DNA of 64,000 bases. Source: Pseudomonadaceae bacterium. GTDB taxonomy: Bacteria > Pseudomonadota > Gammaproteobacteria > Pseudomonadales > Pseudomonadaceae. The stretch is taken from NCBI GenBank assembly GCA_900766265.1, contig CAAFUS010000006.1, forward strand, positions 434,001 through 498,000. The letters run 5' to 3'. Shown here piece by piece: positions 33,741 to 42,348 of the stretch (position 1 is the stretch's first letter; each line of letters opens with the position of its first letter). A program made the translations under genes and the position numbers. A model generated the notes under the pieces. That model had not been told where the DNA came from, did not search any database, and saw nothing but the letters and a program-made list of their open reading frames with translations.

Positions 33741-34108
33741 CGTGGCGCGACACCTGGCTGAAGACCTCGGTAGCCTATGGGTGACGGCCACGCCGGTATT
33801 GAAGGAAATTGCCCTGGCGTCGCCGATCGTTCCTGGGCACCGGGACCGCCCAGGTACTCACATTCAGCAACGGCTCCGCCAAAAAGCCAAACGCTCACGG
33901 TCAGGACCGCTCCTGCAGGTCCGCCACAACCGTGGAAGCGGTCGGGGATGCCCAGTCTCGACCGCGAATGGCCCCGCCCGTAGGCCATCACCAATGCAGG
34001 TCCGCTCGACTGCCCCGGACAGCCACGAACGTCGCCGGTCAAAACGACTCTCTTTACACAGGCGCGGCTACACGGCTCGCCCTTCCCTCCCGTCAGAAGA
34101 GGATGTGC
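33741..34108. other. 368-bp intergenic region, no gene seen
   Basis: Between the divergent LysE and DUF445 genes. The two promoters should be here. I see no RNA gene, repeat or protected reading frame. Confidence 0.5.
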
Positions 34109-35377
34109 ATGACATCCATTGCCCGTATCTGGCAGTCACCGGTCTCGCGCATGAAGCTGGTCGCCAGCCTGCTGCTGGTGCTGGCCGCGCTGCTGTACAC
34201 CCTGGCGACCGCCATGGAAGCCAGCCATCCGGCCTGGGGTTACCTGGCCTCGTTCTCCGAAGCGGCGATGATCGGCGCCATCGCCGACTGGTTCGCCGTT
34301 ACCGCACTGTTCCGCCATCCGCTGGGCCTGCCGATCCCCCATACGGCGATCATCCCGCGCAGCAAGGCGCGTATCGGACAGAAGCTGTCTGAGTTCATCA
34401 CCACCCATTTCCTCGCCACACCCTTGGTGCTGACCAAGCTCCAGGCGCTGGATCTGGGTGGCCGGCTGGCCGGCTGGCTGCGCCATCCGGACAACGCCGA
34501 CGCGGTCGGCACCCAGCTCACCGGCATCGCCCGGTTCGGCGTCGAATCGCTGCGGGACGAGCGTGTCCGCGGCTTCGTCCAGGCCAAGGTGCTCGGCCGT
34601 GTCCGCCGCATCGACCTCGCGCCGCTGTGCGGCCAGGCACTGGAAATACTGACCAGCCAGGGCCGGCATCAGGCGATGCTCGACGAAGTGCTGGTCAGGC
34701 TCGATGCGATCCTGCAGGACGAAGACACCCGTGCCCTGGTCGCCAATGCCATCACCGCCGAAGTCCACACGCTGCGTTACTTCGGACTGGGCAAGGCGGT
34801 CGGCGGCTGGTCGGCAAACAAGGTAGTCGATGGCATCAGCACGCTGCTCGCCGAAGTGGCGCACGATCCGCAACACCCGCTACGCGAGCGATTCGACGAG
34901 CAGGTCGCTCACTACATCGAGCGCCTCAAGCACGACCCGGTGTCGCGCCTGGAGGTCGAGCGGATCGTCTCGCAACTGCTCGAACACCCCGCCACCACCG
35001 AGTATCTGCACGGCCTCTGGCGCGAGCTGACCGACTGGCTGCAGGCGGACCTGGAGCGCCCGGACTCCCGTATCGGCGCCCGCATCGTCACGCTCACCCG
35101 TGGTCTGGGCGATTCACTGACCGCCGACGAGGCGATGCGCGGCTGGATCAACGAACGGCTGATGGCCGCCGCGCCCGGTCTGCTGGAGCGCTATCGCGGG
35201 CAGATCGGCCGTTACATCGCCGATCGCGTGGAGCAGTGGGAAAGCCGCGAGCTGGTGGCGCAGATGGAACAGAGCGTCGGCAAGGACCTGCAGTACATCC
35301 GCATCAACGGCACCCTGGTGGGCGGCCTGGTCGGGCTGCTGTTGCACGCGCTGACCCAGTGGGTCAGCGGGTTCTGA
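34109..35377 (+). CDS. DUF445 membrane protein
   Basis: 422 residues. Two hydrophobic helices near the N-terminus (about residues 14-36 and 45-60) and one at the extreme C-terminus (GTLVGGLVGLLLHALTQWV) flank a long helical domain. The motif EAAMIGAIADWFAVTALFRHPLGLPIPHTAIIP is the DUF445 hallmark. A related family includes YjiN in E. coli. The ATG at 34109 is preferred over the one at 34103 because GAGG lies 6 nt upstream of it and directly abuts the other. Function unknown; it converges on the DUF1615 gene. Confidence 0.85.
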   Translation: MTSIARIWQSPVSRMKLVASLLLVLAALLYTLATAMEASHPAWGYLASFSEAAMIGAIADWFAVTALFRHPLGLPIPHTAIIPRSKARIGQKLSEFITTHFLATPLVLTKLQALDLGGRLAGWLRHPDNADAVGTQLTGIARFGVESLRDERVRGFVQAKVLGRVRRIDLAPLCGQALEILTSQGRHQAMLDEVLVRLDAILQDEDTRALVANAITAEVHTLRYFGLGKAVGGWSANKVVDGISTLLAEVAHDPQHPLRERFDEQVAHYIERLKHDPVSRLEVERIVSQLLEHPATTEYLHGLWRELTDWLQADLERPDSRIGARIVTLTRGLGDSLTADEAMRGWINERLMAAAPGLLERYRGQIGRYIADRVEQWESRELVAQMEQSVGKDLQYIRINGTLVGGLVGLLLHALTQWVSGF

Positions 35378-35385
35378 ACCGTCCC

Positions 35386-36516
35386 TCACCGGGCCCTGGC
35401 CATGCAGCGCTTGTGGCGCTCCTCGACGCGGTTGGCGAACCAGGCGGTGGTGAGGTTGCGAGTGATCTTCGGACTTTCCAGGCGAATGCCCGGCAGCGCG
35501 GCGCGGGGCAAGGGTTTGCCAGCGGCCTTGTCCGCCATGGCGAAAACCTGGCGGTACAGCTCGGTCTGCTCGAATTCGAGCTGGTCGCCTTGCACCAGCG
35601 CCCGTCGGATCGCCGCGTCGCTCATGCCCAGCCTGCTACCGAGCGTGCGAACCGCCCGCTCGGTCTGGCCGGCGGCGGTGCTGCCATGGATGATCAGGTC
35701 ACCGTCCAGCGCCAGCTTGGTCTTTGTCAGGCGGGCCACCGCTGCCTGGAAGGCCGCGTTGCGGCTGGCATACCAGCCGGCATTGAAGTCGGCGTAGCGA
35801 TACAGGTGCCGGTCGTAGTTGGCCTCATAGCCGAGCAGGTGGGCGATGCCGAAATACAGCCCGCCGCGGCGGGTGAAGACTTCGTCGCGAAGGGTGCCAC
35901 GCACCGGATAGGGATAGCGGCGCGCCTGGCTTTCGGCAAAGGCGATGCTCACCTGCATCGGCCCGCCGGTGCGCACCGGGTTCAGGCTGCCGAACAGTTG
36001 CCGGCCGAGCGGCACGATGCCGATGAAATCGTCGAAGATGTCGCTCAGCTGCCGCTCCGTACGCACCGCCTTGAGCCGGTCGCCGTAGGTTTTGCCGTTG
36101 GGCGATTCGGTGCGCAGCGCCGCATCCACCAGAAACCCCGGTATGTGCAGGCGCGCCGCGCGCCGGTCAATTTCCTGACGAGCGATCTTCGCCAGCCCCG
36201 GCACTGGCGGCTCGGCCTGGAAGGTGGACTCCTGCTCGGTCACGGCGATGACCGAGCAGATGTTCTCGTTGGTCGGCGCGATGCCCTGCACCTCGAACGC
36301 CAGCTGGATATCCACTGCCCAGGCCTGGCGGTCCTTCACGGTGGTTGGCATCAGCCGGACGATCTTCGCCTGCACGTCCTCAGGTGTCGGCCCGGCCGGC
36401 TGCGTCGGCTGGCTACCACAACCGGCAAGCGCCAGCAGCGCGCCGAGACACGCCGCCGACCGGCGAAGCGGAGCGTAGGCGGCATGCTTCGCCGGCCGCC
36501 GCCCGGCCTTCAGCAC
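35386..36516 (-). CDS. DUF1615 lipoprotein
   Basis: 376 residues. The N-terminus has a lipobox LALAGC after a long basic stretch, then a large soluble domain typical of DUF1615: AWAVDIQLAFEVQGIAPTNENICSV, GPMQVSIAFAESQ and GGLYFGIAHLLGYEANYDRHLYRYADFNAG. The last segment and the Glu in TEQES recall lysozyme-like folds, but catalysis is not shown. The start is uncertain: a GTG at 36516 is used here; a TTG at 36525 overlapping the HIT stop is the alternative. It directly follows the HIT gene and is probably co-transcribed. Confidence 0.75.
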   Translation of the reverse strand: MLKAGRRPAKHAAYAPLRRSAACLGALLALAGCGSQPTQPAGPTPEDVQAKIVRLMPTTVKDRQAWAVDIQLAFEVQGIAPTNENICSVIAVTEQESTFQAEPPVPGLAKIARQEIDRRAARLHIPGFLVDAALRTESPNGKTYGDRLKAVRTERQLSDIFDDFIGIVPLGRQLFGSLNPVRTGGPMQVSIAFAESQARRYPYPVRGTLRDEVFTRRGGLYFGIAHLLGYEANYDRHLYRYADFNAGWYASRNAAFQAAVARLTKTKLALDGDLIIHGSTAAGQTERAVRTLGSRLGMSDAAIRRALVQGDQLEFEQTELYRQVFAMADKAAGKPLPRAALPGIRLESPKITRNLTTAWFANRVEERHKRCMARAR

Positions 36517-36521
36517 ATCGC

Positions 36522-36959
36522 TCAAGCCGAGAGACGCTTGAGCAGACGCGCCTGCAGCTGCTCCAGATCGGCCGGGTCCGCCTTGCCTGCGGCATGCACG
36601 CCCAACCCCTCGCCCGAATAACGCGGCACGATGTGCATGTGGATGTGGAATACCGTCTGCCCGGCAGGCGCGCCATTGAACTGGGCGACCTGCACGCCGT
36701 CCGGCTGCAGCTCGGCGACGATAACCCGCGCCAGCTTCTGCACCACGGCGGCCATCTTGCACAGCGCCTCGGTGTCCACGTCGAGGATGTTGCAGGCAGC
36801 CGAACGCTTAGGGATGACCAGCGTATGGCCGTACGACTGAGGGAAGACGTCCAGGAAAGCGAGCACGTCGTCGTCTTCGTAGAGCTTGTAGCACGGCGCA
36901 TCGCCACGAATGATCTTGGCGAAGATGTTCTGCGAATCGTAAGTGGCGGTCAGGGACAC
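36522..36959 (-). CDS. HIT-family (histidine triad) nucleotide-binding protein
   Basis: 145 residues. The histidine triad appears as HIHMHIVPR around residue 108, with the Hint-type lead-in NGAPAGQTVFHIHMH. The N-terminal part has FAKIIRGDAPCYKLYEDDDVLAFLD. Such proteins hydrolyse nucleoside phosphoramidates or dinucleotides. The start is a GTG at 36959 with GGAG 8 nt upstream, giving MSLTATYDSQ. It leads a probable two-gene operon with the DUF1615 gene. Confidence 0.88.
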   Translation of the reverse strand: MSLTATYDSQNIFAKIIRGDAPCYKLYEDDDVLAFLDVFPQSYGHTLVIPKRSAACNILDVDTEALCKMAAVVQKLARVIVAELQPDGVQVAQFNGAPAGQTVFHIHMHIVPRYSGEGLGVHAAGKADPADLEQLQARLLKRLSA

Positions 36960-37169
36960 CGGCGTTCTCCACGGGAAATGATCGGCAAACCATACCGCCT
37001 GGGCGGGTATTGGCCAATACGCACGCTTGGTCGGCTGGCGGCTTAATACCGCCAGCCGATGCATCTCAACCGAAACGGCGATTTGCCAACGGTAACGACG
37101 GCGCAACAATCGGTATCGGGTGGCGCAGTCCAGCCATCGAATCGAACTCGACGACACGAGGTGGTTCGC

Positions 37170-38207
37170 ATGCTTTCGTTCAAACCTATCGCAACCGCGC
37201 TGCTGCTGACCGGCAGCGCGCCCCTGATCGCCGGCAACCTGGCCGAAGTCATCCAGACCGGCGATGCCAACCTGGCCGAACAGATCCAGCAAGGCTCGAA
37301 TCTGCAGTCCTTCATCGCCCAGTACGGGCATCAGAACAGCGCCCACACCGACCAGTCCGGGCCGGGCCTCTACACCCTGCACGCGTCGGTGACCCAGTAC
37401 GGCGCGTCGAACAGCACGGACATACGGCAATCGCATACGCGCGAGGCCGGCAACGTCTCCGCGCAGGTCGAGCAATCCGGCTACCTCAATACGGTCGTAC
37501 TGGAGCAGGTCAACGCCGGCATGAACGCGGTGATCTACCAGCAAGGCGCGAACAACACCGTGCACGCTTCCCAGACCTATGTCGCAAACACCCTGAGCGT
37601 GGAGTCGATCGGACAGGACAATCGGGTCAACGCGCTTCAAGACGGCCTGGGCACGGCCAGCATCGTTCAGGACGGAACGGCCAACGAAGTGCAGGTGGAG
37701 CAAATCTCGCTTGGCCCCGGCCACGAACAGGCTCGGGTCGTTCAACAGGGATCTGGCAACAGGGTCGACATCTATCAGCTCTCGGGGCGCTATCCGGCCG
37801 GCACGGCGGACCTGCACCAGATCGGCGACCGGAATAGCGCAGACATCGAAACCGATAGCCGCGGCCACATCACCTTCGTCCAGCAAGGCACGGGTAACGA
37901 GCTGTCGGCCGATGTGGCAGCCAGCGAAGTGACGGGTCAGTCGATCGGGGACTTCAATCGCGTGGAAATCTCCTCCCTGACAATGTTCAGAAACAGCCTG
38001 ACGATCGATCAAGTCGGGTCCGAGAACTTCATCAACGCCCGTCAGAACCTCGAATACCACACCGCTGATATCAGCCAGGTGGGCAACCTCAACATAGCAC
38101 ACCTCAACCAGTACATGGGCGGCAATTATGGCTCGCCAACCCAGGCGACCATCGCCCAGCGTGGCAACGGCAACAGCGCCTCGGTGACGCAGCTGGGTAG
38201 CTACTGA
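37170..38207 (+). CDS. curlin-repeat (CsgA/CsgB-like) protein
   Basis: 345 residues with a signal peptide (MLSFKPIATALLLTGSAPLIAG). The mature protein is a string of imperfect repeats with the curli spacing Gln-x-Gly-x-x-Asn, for example VIQTGDANLAEQ, QYGHQNSAHTDQ, QYGASNSTDIRQ, QQGANNTVHASQ, QIGDRNSADIE, QRGNGNSASVTQ. These pack as a beta-solenoid in functional amyloid. It is about twice the length of E. coli CsgA and its repeats are irregular. No csgD-G homologue is in the window, so secretion would rely on machinery elsewhere. GAGG precedes the ATG. Confidence 0.85.
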   Translation: MLSFKPIATALLLTGSAPLIAGNLAEVIQTGDANLAEQIQQGSNLQSFIAQYGHQNSAHTDQSGPGLYTLHASVTQYGASNSTDIRQSHTREAGNVSAQVEQSGYLNTVVLEQVNAGMNAVIYQQGANNTVHASQTYVANTLSVESIGQDNRVNALQDGLGTASIVQDGTANEVQVEQISLGPGHEQARVVQQGSGNRVDIYQLSGRYPAGTADLHQIGDRNSADIETDSRGHITFVQQGTGNELSADVAASEVTGQSIGDFNRVEISSLTMFRNSLTIDQVGSENFINARQNLEYHTADISQVGNLNIAHLNQYMGGNYGSPTQATIAQRGNGNSASVTQLGSY

Positions 38208-38325
38208 TGGTCCTGCGCGGCCTCCAGCGGGCCGCGCAACGCCTGACGGCTGTCGATTCCGGCCCGCCTCGTTCGACTACAGGTGAGCGAAGGCATCCTG
38301 CCTCGCCCCAGGGAGCAATCCGACC

Positions 38326-38741
38326 ATGAAGATTTCGACCTATCTGTTCTTTGAAGACCAGTCCCGAGCTGCCCTCACGTTCTACCAGCAAGTTCTGGGC
38401 GGCGAACTCGAGGCGATGATGACCTTCGCCGACGTGCCCGAAAGCGAGGGGCTCGACGTCCCACCCGCGTATCGCGACAGAATCATGCACGGCTGCCTGC
38501 GCCTGGAGGGTCATTTGCTGATGGCCTCGGACAGCATGCCCGGGCAGCCGTACGAGGGTATCCGGGGTTGCTCGATCACCCTGAGCCCGGACAGCGTAGC
38601 CGATGGCGAACGGCTGTTCGCCGCGCTTGCTGAAGGCGGCCGGGTGGAATGCCACTGGCGCAGACTTTCTGGGCGCTGCGCTTCGGCTCGCTGGTGGACC
38701 GCTTCGGGGTCAGCTGGATGATCAACTGCGAAACGCCCTGA
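38326..38741 (+). pseudogene. VOC-family (PhnB/YjdN-like) protein, frameshifted
   Basis: The N-terminal frame gives KISTYLFFEDQSRAALTFYQ, the VOC/glyoxalase-type metal-binding fold of the PhnB/YjdN group. At about 38649 the frame breaks: the +1-shifted frame from ATGCCACTGGCG continues with FWALRFGSLVDRFGVSWMIN, the expected C-terminus, and stops at 38741. A single missing base in the GGAAT stretch explains it, either as a real mutation or a sequencing error. Without correction the protein is a 131-residue product with a nonsense tail. Confidence 0.82.
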
Positions 38742-38750
38742 TGCGCGGCG

Positions 38751-39125
38751 TCAGTCCAGGCCGATTTCCACCTGCTCGCCCTGCAGCCTCACCGGCCAGA
38801 CACGCAGACGCTGCTCGGGGTACTCCACGCAGCTGCCGTCGGCCAGGCGATAGTGCTGCTTGTACAGCGGCGAGGCGATCACCAGATCGCCCTGGAGCTG
38901 GCCGAGCAGGCCGCGGCCGATGACATTCGCGCCGGACTTGGGGTCCTTGTTGGCGATGGCGAATACCTGGCCGCCCGTTTCGCTGTCCGGCACATGGAAC
39001 AGCGCGACCTGCTCGCCGTCGAGCCAGGCGACCACGCCCGAATGGGCGACCAGGTCCTTGCGCTGGCACAGCGGCCGCCAGCGGGCGGATGGGGACTCGA
39101 CACGCAGTGCATTGGGCAGGTTCAT
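38751..39125 (-). CDS. nirD: nitrite reductase (NADH) small subunit NirD
   Basis: 124 residues with the Rieske-like fold of NirD but without the Cys/His cluster ligands, as is normal for this subunit. It shows LVAHSGVVAWLDGEQVALFHV and GRGLLGQLQGDLVIASPLYKQHY. It assists NirB in reducing nitrite to ammonium for assimilation. The nirB stop and nirD start overlap by one nucleotide (TGATG), so the two are coupled. Confidence 0.93.
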   Translation of the reverse strand: MNLPNALRVESPSARWRPLCQRKDLVAHSGVVAWLDGEQVALFHVPDSETGGQVFAIANKDPKSGANVIGRGLLGQLQGDLVIASPLYKQHYRLADGSCVEYPEQRLRVWPVRLQGEQVEIGLD

Positions 39126-41683
39126 CAGACCACCTCCTCTGTCACGGAAATAAGCTGCAGCTCGGAGGCGCGGGCCGGCCGGGGCTGGCCGCGCTCCCTG
39201 ACGAAATGGATGTCCGGGTCGGGGCGCGCGTCGTTGACGAAGGTGCGGAAGCGCTTGAGCTTCTCCTCATCCTTGAGTGCGTTGGCCCACTCGCACTCGT
39301 AGGTGTCGACCACGTGCTGCATCTGCGCCTCGAGCTCGGCGGCGAGGTTCAGGCTGTCGTCGATGATCACCTGCTTGAGGTACTCCAGGCCGCCTTCCAG
39401 CGACTCGCGCCAGACCGAGGTGCGCTGCAGGCGGTCGGCGGTGCGCACGTAGAACATCAAGAAGCGGTCGATGTAGCGCACCAGGGTGTCGTCATCGAGG
39501 TCGGTGGCCAGCAACTCGGCGTGGCGCGGGCGCATGCCGCCGTTGCCGGCGACGTAGAGGTTCCAGCCCTTGTCGGTGGCGATCACGCCGACGTCCTTGC
39601 TCTGCGCCTCGGCGCACTCGCGGGTGCAGCCGCTGACGGCGAACTTGATCTTGTGCGGCGCACGCAGGCCCTTGTAGCGGTTCTCCAGGAACAGCGCCAT
39701 GCCGACGCTGTCCTGCACGCCGTAGCGGCACCAGGTGCTGCCGACGCAGGATTTCACCGTGCGCAGGCTCTTGCCGTAGGCGTGGCCGGTCTCGAAGCCG
39801 GCGGCGATCAGCTCACCCCAGATGCCCGGCAGCTGGTGCAGCTGGGCGCCGAACAGGTCGATGCGCTGGCCACCGGTGATCTTGGTGTAGAGGTCGTATT
39901 TCTTCGCCACCTCGCCGAGCACGATGAGCTTGTCGGGCGTGATCTCCCCGCCGGCGATGCGCGGCACGATGGAATAGGTGCCGTTCTTCTGCATGTTCGC
40001 CATGAAGGTGTCGTTGGTGTCCTGCAGCGGGATCAGCGCCGGATCGGTGATCGGCTGGTTCCAGCAGGAAGCGAGGATCGAGCCCACCGCCGGCTTGCAA
40101 AGATCGCAGCCGACGTGCCCTCGGCCGTGCCTGGCCAGCAGTTCCTCGAAGGTGCGGATGCCCTCGACCCGGACGATGCCGTAGAGCGCCTGTCGGGTAT
40201 GGGCGAAGTGCTCGCAGAGGCTCTTGTCAACCTCTACGCCACGGGCGCTGAGTTCGTGTTCGAAAACCTGCTTCAGGAGCGCCGCGCAGCCGCCGCAGCC
40301 GGTGGCGGCCTTGGTCGCGGCCTTCAGCTCGCCCAGATCGGTGACGCCGGCGTCGACCTGGCAGCACACCGCGCCCTTGGTGACGTTGTGGCAGGAGCAG
40401 ATCATCGCGGTGTCCGGCAGCGCATCGGCGCCGAGCGCCGGGGCGCCCTCGCCGGCCGGCAGGATCAGGCCCGAGGGTTCGGCCGGCAGCCTGATGCCGT
40501 TCTGCGCGTACTGCAGCAAGGTGTCGTAGTAGCTGTTGTCGCCCACCAGCACGGCGCCGATCACCGTCTTGCCGTCCGGCGAGACCACCAGGCGACGGTA
40601 GCTGGCGCTGGCCTCGTCGATGAAGCGGTAGCTCTTGCTGCCCGGTGTGGCGCCCTGGGCGTCGCCGATGGAGCCGACGTCCACGCCCAGCAGCTTGAGC
40701 TTGGTCGACATGTCGGCACCGGTGAAGGGCGTGTGCGCCTCGCCGGCGAGCTGCGCGGCGACGGTACGGGCCATGCTGTAGCCGGGGGCGACCAGGCCGA
40801 ACACGCTGCCGTTCCAGGCGGCGCATTCACCGATGGCGTAGATGGCCGGGTCCGAGGTGCGGCAGTCGTTGTCCACCGCCACCCCGCCGCGCGCGCCCAG
40901 CTCCAGCCCGGCGGCGCGGGCCAGGGTGTCCTGCGGGCGGATGCCAGCGGAGAACACGATCAGGTCGGTTTCCAGGAAGTCGTCGTCTTGGAAGCTCATG
41001 CGGTAGGCGTACTGCTCGCCGGCGACGATCGCCTGGGTGGCGCGGGACAGGTGCACGCTGACGCCCAGCGCTTCGATGCGCGCCTTGAGCGCCGCGCCCC
41101 CCTCGGCGTCGAGCTGCACTGGCATCAGCCGTGGAGCGAATTCGACCACGTGGGCTTCCAGACCCAGGGATTTGAGCGCATTGGCCGCCTCCAGGCCGAG
41201 CAGCCCGCCACCGACTACCACGCCACGGCGCGCGCCCTGTGCGGCGGCACGGATGGCGTCGAGGTCGTCGAGGGTGCGGTAGACCAGCCGGGCGTTGCCC
41301 TCGGCCCCGACGATCGGCGGCACGAAGGGATAGGAGCCGGTGGCCAGGATCAGCCGGTCGTAGGGCTGCCGGCCTTCGGGCGTGACCACCTCGCGACGCT
41401 CGCGGTCGATCTCCAACACCTGCACGCCGAGGTGGGCCTGCACGCCGTGGCGGGCATAGTAGTCAGCCTCGCATAGGGCCAGCGAGTCGGCGTCGCGACC
41501 GCCGAAGTATTCGGACAGGTGGACGCGGTCGTAGGCGCGCTGGCGTTCTTCACCGAACAGGTGAACCTCGTAGCGGCCTGTCGCGGCGCGCTCGACCAGT
41601 TGCTCGATGCAATGGTGGCCGACCATGCCGTTGCCGATGACGATCAGCCGTTCTCTACCGATGGGGGAAACGATCGCGTTCAT
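39125..41683 (-). CDS. nirB: nitrite reductase (NADH) large subunit NirB
   Basis: 852 residues. An N-terminal FAD/NADH domain (VIGNGMVGHHCIEQL, VVVGGGLLGLEAANAL) is followed by BFD-type [2Fe-2S] motifs (CSCHNVTKGAVCCQV and CDLCKPAVGS regions) and a sirohaem/[4Fe-4S] reductase domain. The cluster and sirohaem ligands appear as VKSCVGSTWCRYG and AVSGCTRECAEAQ. It reduces nitrite to ammonium with NADH in the cytoplasm. The ATG at 41683 has AGAGG upstream. Transcription passes through a leader with hairpins and a terminator (41729-41867), suggesting antitermination control by NasT. Confidence 0.95.
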   Translation of the reverse strand: MNAIVSPIGRERLIVIGNGMVGHHCIEQLVERAATGRYEVHLFGEERQRAYDRVHLSEYFGGRDADSLALCEADYYARHGVQAHLGVQVLEIDRERREVVTPEGRQPYDRLILATGSYPFVPPIVGAEGNARLVYRTLDDLDAIRAAAQGARRGVVVGGGLLGLEAANALKSLGLEAHVVEFAPRLMPVQLDAEGGAALKARIEALGVSVHLSRATQAIVAGEQYAYRMSFQDDDFLETDLIVFSAGIRPQDTLARAAGLELGARGGVAVDNDCRTSDPAIYAIGECAAWNGSVFGLVAPGYSMARTVAAQLAGEAHTPFTGADMSTKLKLLGVDVGSIGDAQGATPGSKSYRFIDEASASYRRLVVSPDGKTVIGAVLVGDNSYYDTLLQYAQNGIRLPAEPSGLILPAGEGAPALGADALPDTAMICSCHNVTKGAVCCQVDAGVTDLGELKAATKAATGCGGCAALLKQVFEHELSARGVEVDKSLCEHFAHTRQALYGIVRVEGIRTFEELLARHGRGHVGCDLCKPAVGSILASCWNQPITDPALIPLQDTNDTFMANMQKNGTYSIVPRIAGGEITPDKLIVLGEVAKKYDLYTKITGGQRIDLFGAQLHQLPGIWGELIAAGFETGHAYGKSLRTVKSCVGSTWCRYGVQDSVGMALFLENRYKGLRAPHKIKFAVSGCTRECAEAQSKDVGVIATDKGWNLYVAGNGGMRPRHAELLATDLDDDTLVRYIDRFLMFYVRTADRLQRTSVWRESLEGGLEYLKQVIIDDSLNLAAELEAQMQHVVDTYECEWANALKDEEKLKRFRTFVNDARPDPDIHFVRERGQPRPARASELQLISVTEEVV

Positions 41684-41728
41684 GCCTGCCCTACCTCTGT
41701 CGAAGCCGGTGTCAGCCTGCTGACACAC

Positions 41729-41766
41729 AAAAAAAAACGCCTGGAGCTGACCAGCAGCTCCAGGCG
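41729..41766 (-). terminator. intrinsic terminator inside the nirB leader (attenuator)
   Basis: Eleven-base-pair perfect stem CGCCTGGAGCT/AGCTCCAGGCG (minus strand) with a 7-nt loop and a run of nine T. It lies 45 nt before the nirB ATG and after the promoter, so it must be read through for nirB expression. Confidence 0.9.
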
Positions 41767-41784
41767 CCTTTGCCTGTTCGTGAA

Positions 41785-41854
41785 GTGAGTATCGAGCGCC
41801 GTTGCCCGACTCACCGGTCCGACGCGGATGCGCTCGAAGGTCGCCAATGACCCT
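41785..41854 (-). promoter_or_regulatory. two-hairpin ANTAR/NasT-type antiterminator RNA
   Basis: Hairpin 1 (41854-41837): GGTC/GACC stem, extended by a wobble and an A-T pair, with hexaloop ATTGGC. Hairpin 2 (41814-41785): CGGGC/GCTCG stem inside GTGAGT/ACTCAC with hexaloop AACGGC. Both loops have A at position 1 and G at position 4, the recognised ANTAR RNA rule. They precede the terminator of the nirB leader. Confidence 0.78.
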
Positions 41855-41877
41855 CCGGACTCTGTGACCAGAGGTTT

Positions 41878-41893
41878 TGCAGATTGCATGCCA
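41878..41893 (-). promoter_or_regulatory. sigma54-type promoter of nirBD
   Basis: TGGCATG-CAAT-CTGCA on the minus strand: GG and GC elements with the obligatory 10-nt separation, 6 of 7 and 4 of 5 matches to the -24/-12 consensus. Transcription would begin near 41867, so both ANTAR hairpins fall in the RNA. NtrC control is the natural inference. Confidence 0.65.
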
Positions 41894-42100
41894 GCGGATG
41901 GAAGTAGGCTTCGGCCCTCTCGACCCGAGCCCCAGAAGCCGCATGGACACTGACTTTGATGCCTGAGGGCAGGAACACGAAAGGAGGCGGCGAGGGCGTC
42001 GCCTGAGCGTGCCAAGCGAACCACAACAGTGCAGCGCGACATGGTGGATCACTGTTTCAGGGCGCCGACCCCATCAGGACCGGTACCACAAAACCCAGGC

Positions 42101-42259
42101 TCAGCGTGGCCAGGCGACCATCACCAGCCCCGGCACGATGAAGCACGGGACCACGTAGAGGAAGTGAGCGACCTCGGTCGCCATACCGAGCACTGCGAAC
42201 ACGGCGCCGATGGTCAGCAGGGGAACACCAGCGATGAACAAGGGGGACGGGTTACGCAT
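42101..42259 (-). CDS. small hydrophobic membrane protein
   Basis: 52 residues, beginning MRNPSPLFIAGVPLLTIGAV and ending VPGLVMVAWPR. Two hydrophobic helices are separated by a short polar turn (ATEVAHF), so it should sit in the inner membrane as a hairpin. The ribosome binding site is weak (AATTCC). It lies between the nirB leader and the CitMHS gene, on the same strand as both. Composition and codon use look genuine, but I do not recognise a family. Confidence 0.58.
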   Translation of the reverse strand: MRNPSPLFIAGVPLLTIGAVFAVLGMATEVAHFLYVVPCFIVPGLVMVAWPR

Positions 42260-42348
42260 AGGAATTCGCCGCACCGTAGACAGGTTCGCTCACTATAGCC
42301 TTCGATCCATGACGCGGGGGTTTCGTTCGTCCGCCCGCGCCGAGGGCT

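Noticed and set aside
39089..41476. 795-codon open frame opposite nirB
   Set aside because: It is the antisense shadow of nirB caused by high GC; its translation is repetitive Val/Ala/Gly/Asp-rich with no recognisable domain.
41852..41874. CCTCTGG/CCGGAGG hairpin with loop containing ACAGAG as the first ANTAR hairpin
   Set aside because: It would begin upstream of the predicted sigma54 start near 41867 and has a poorly closed 9-nt loop. The pair with loops ATTGGC and AACGGC fits better.
42001..42030. TGGCACG further upstream as the nirB sigma54 promoter
   Set aside because: The -12 element is GGCGA rather than TTGC, while the site at 41878-41893 matches both elements.
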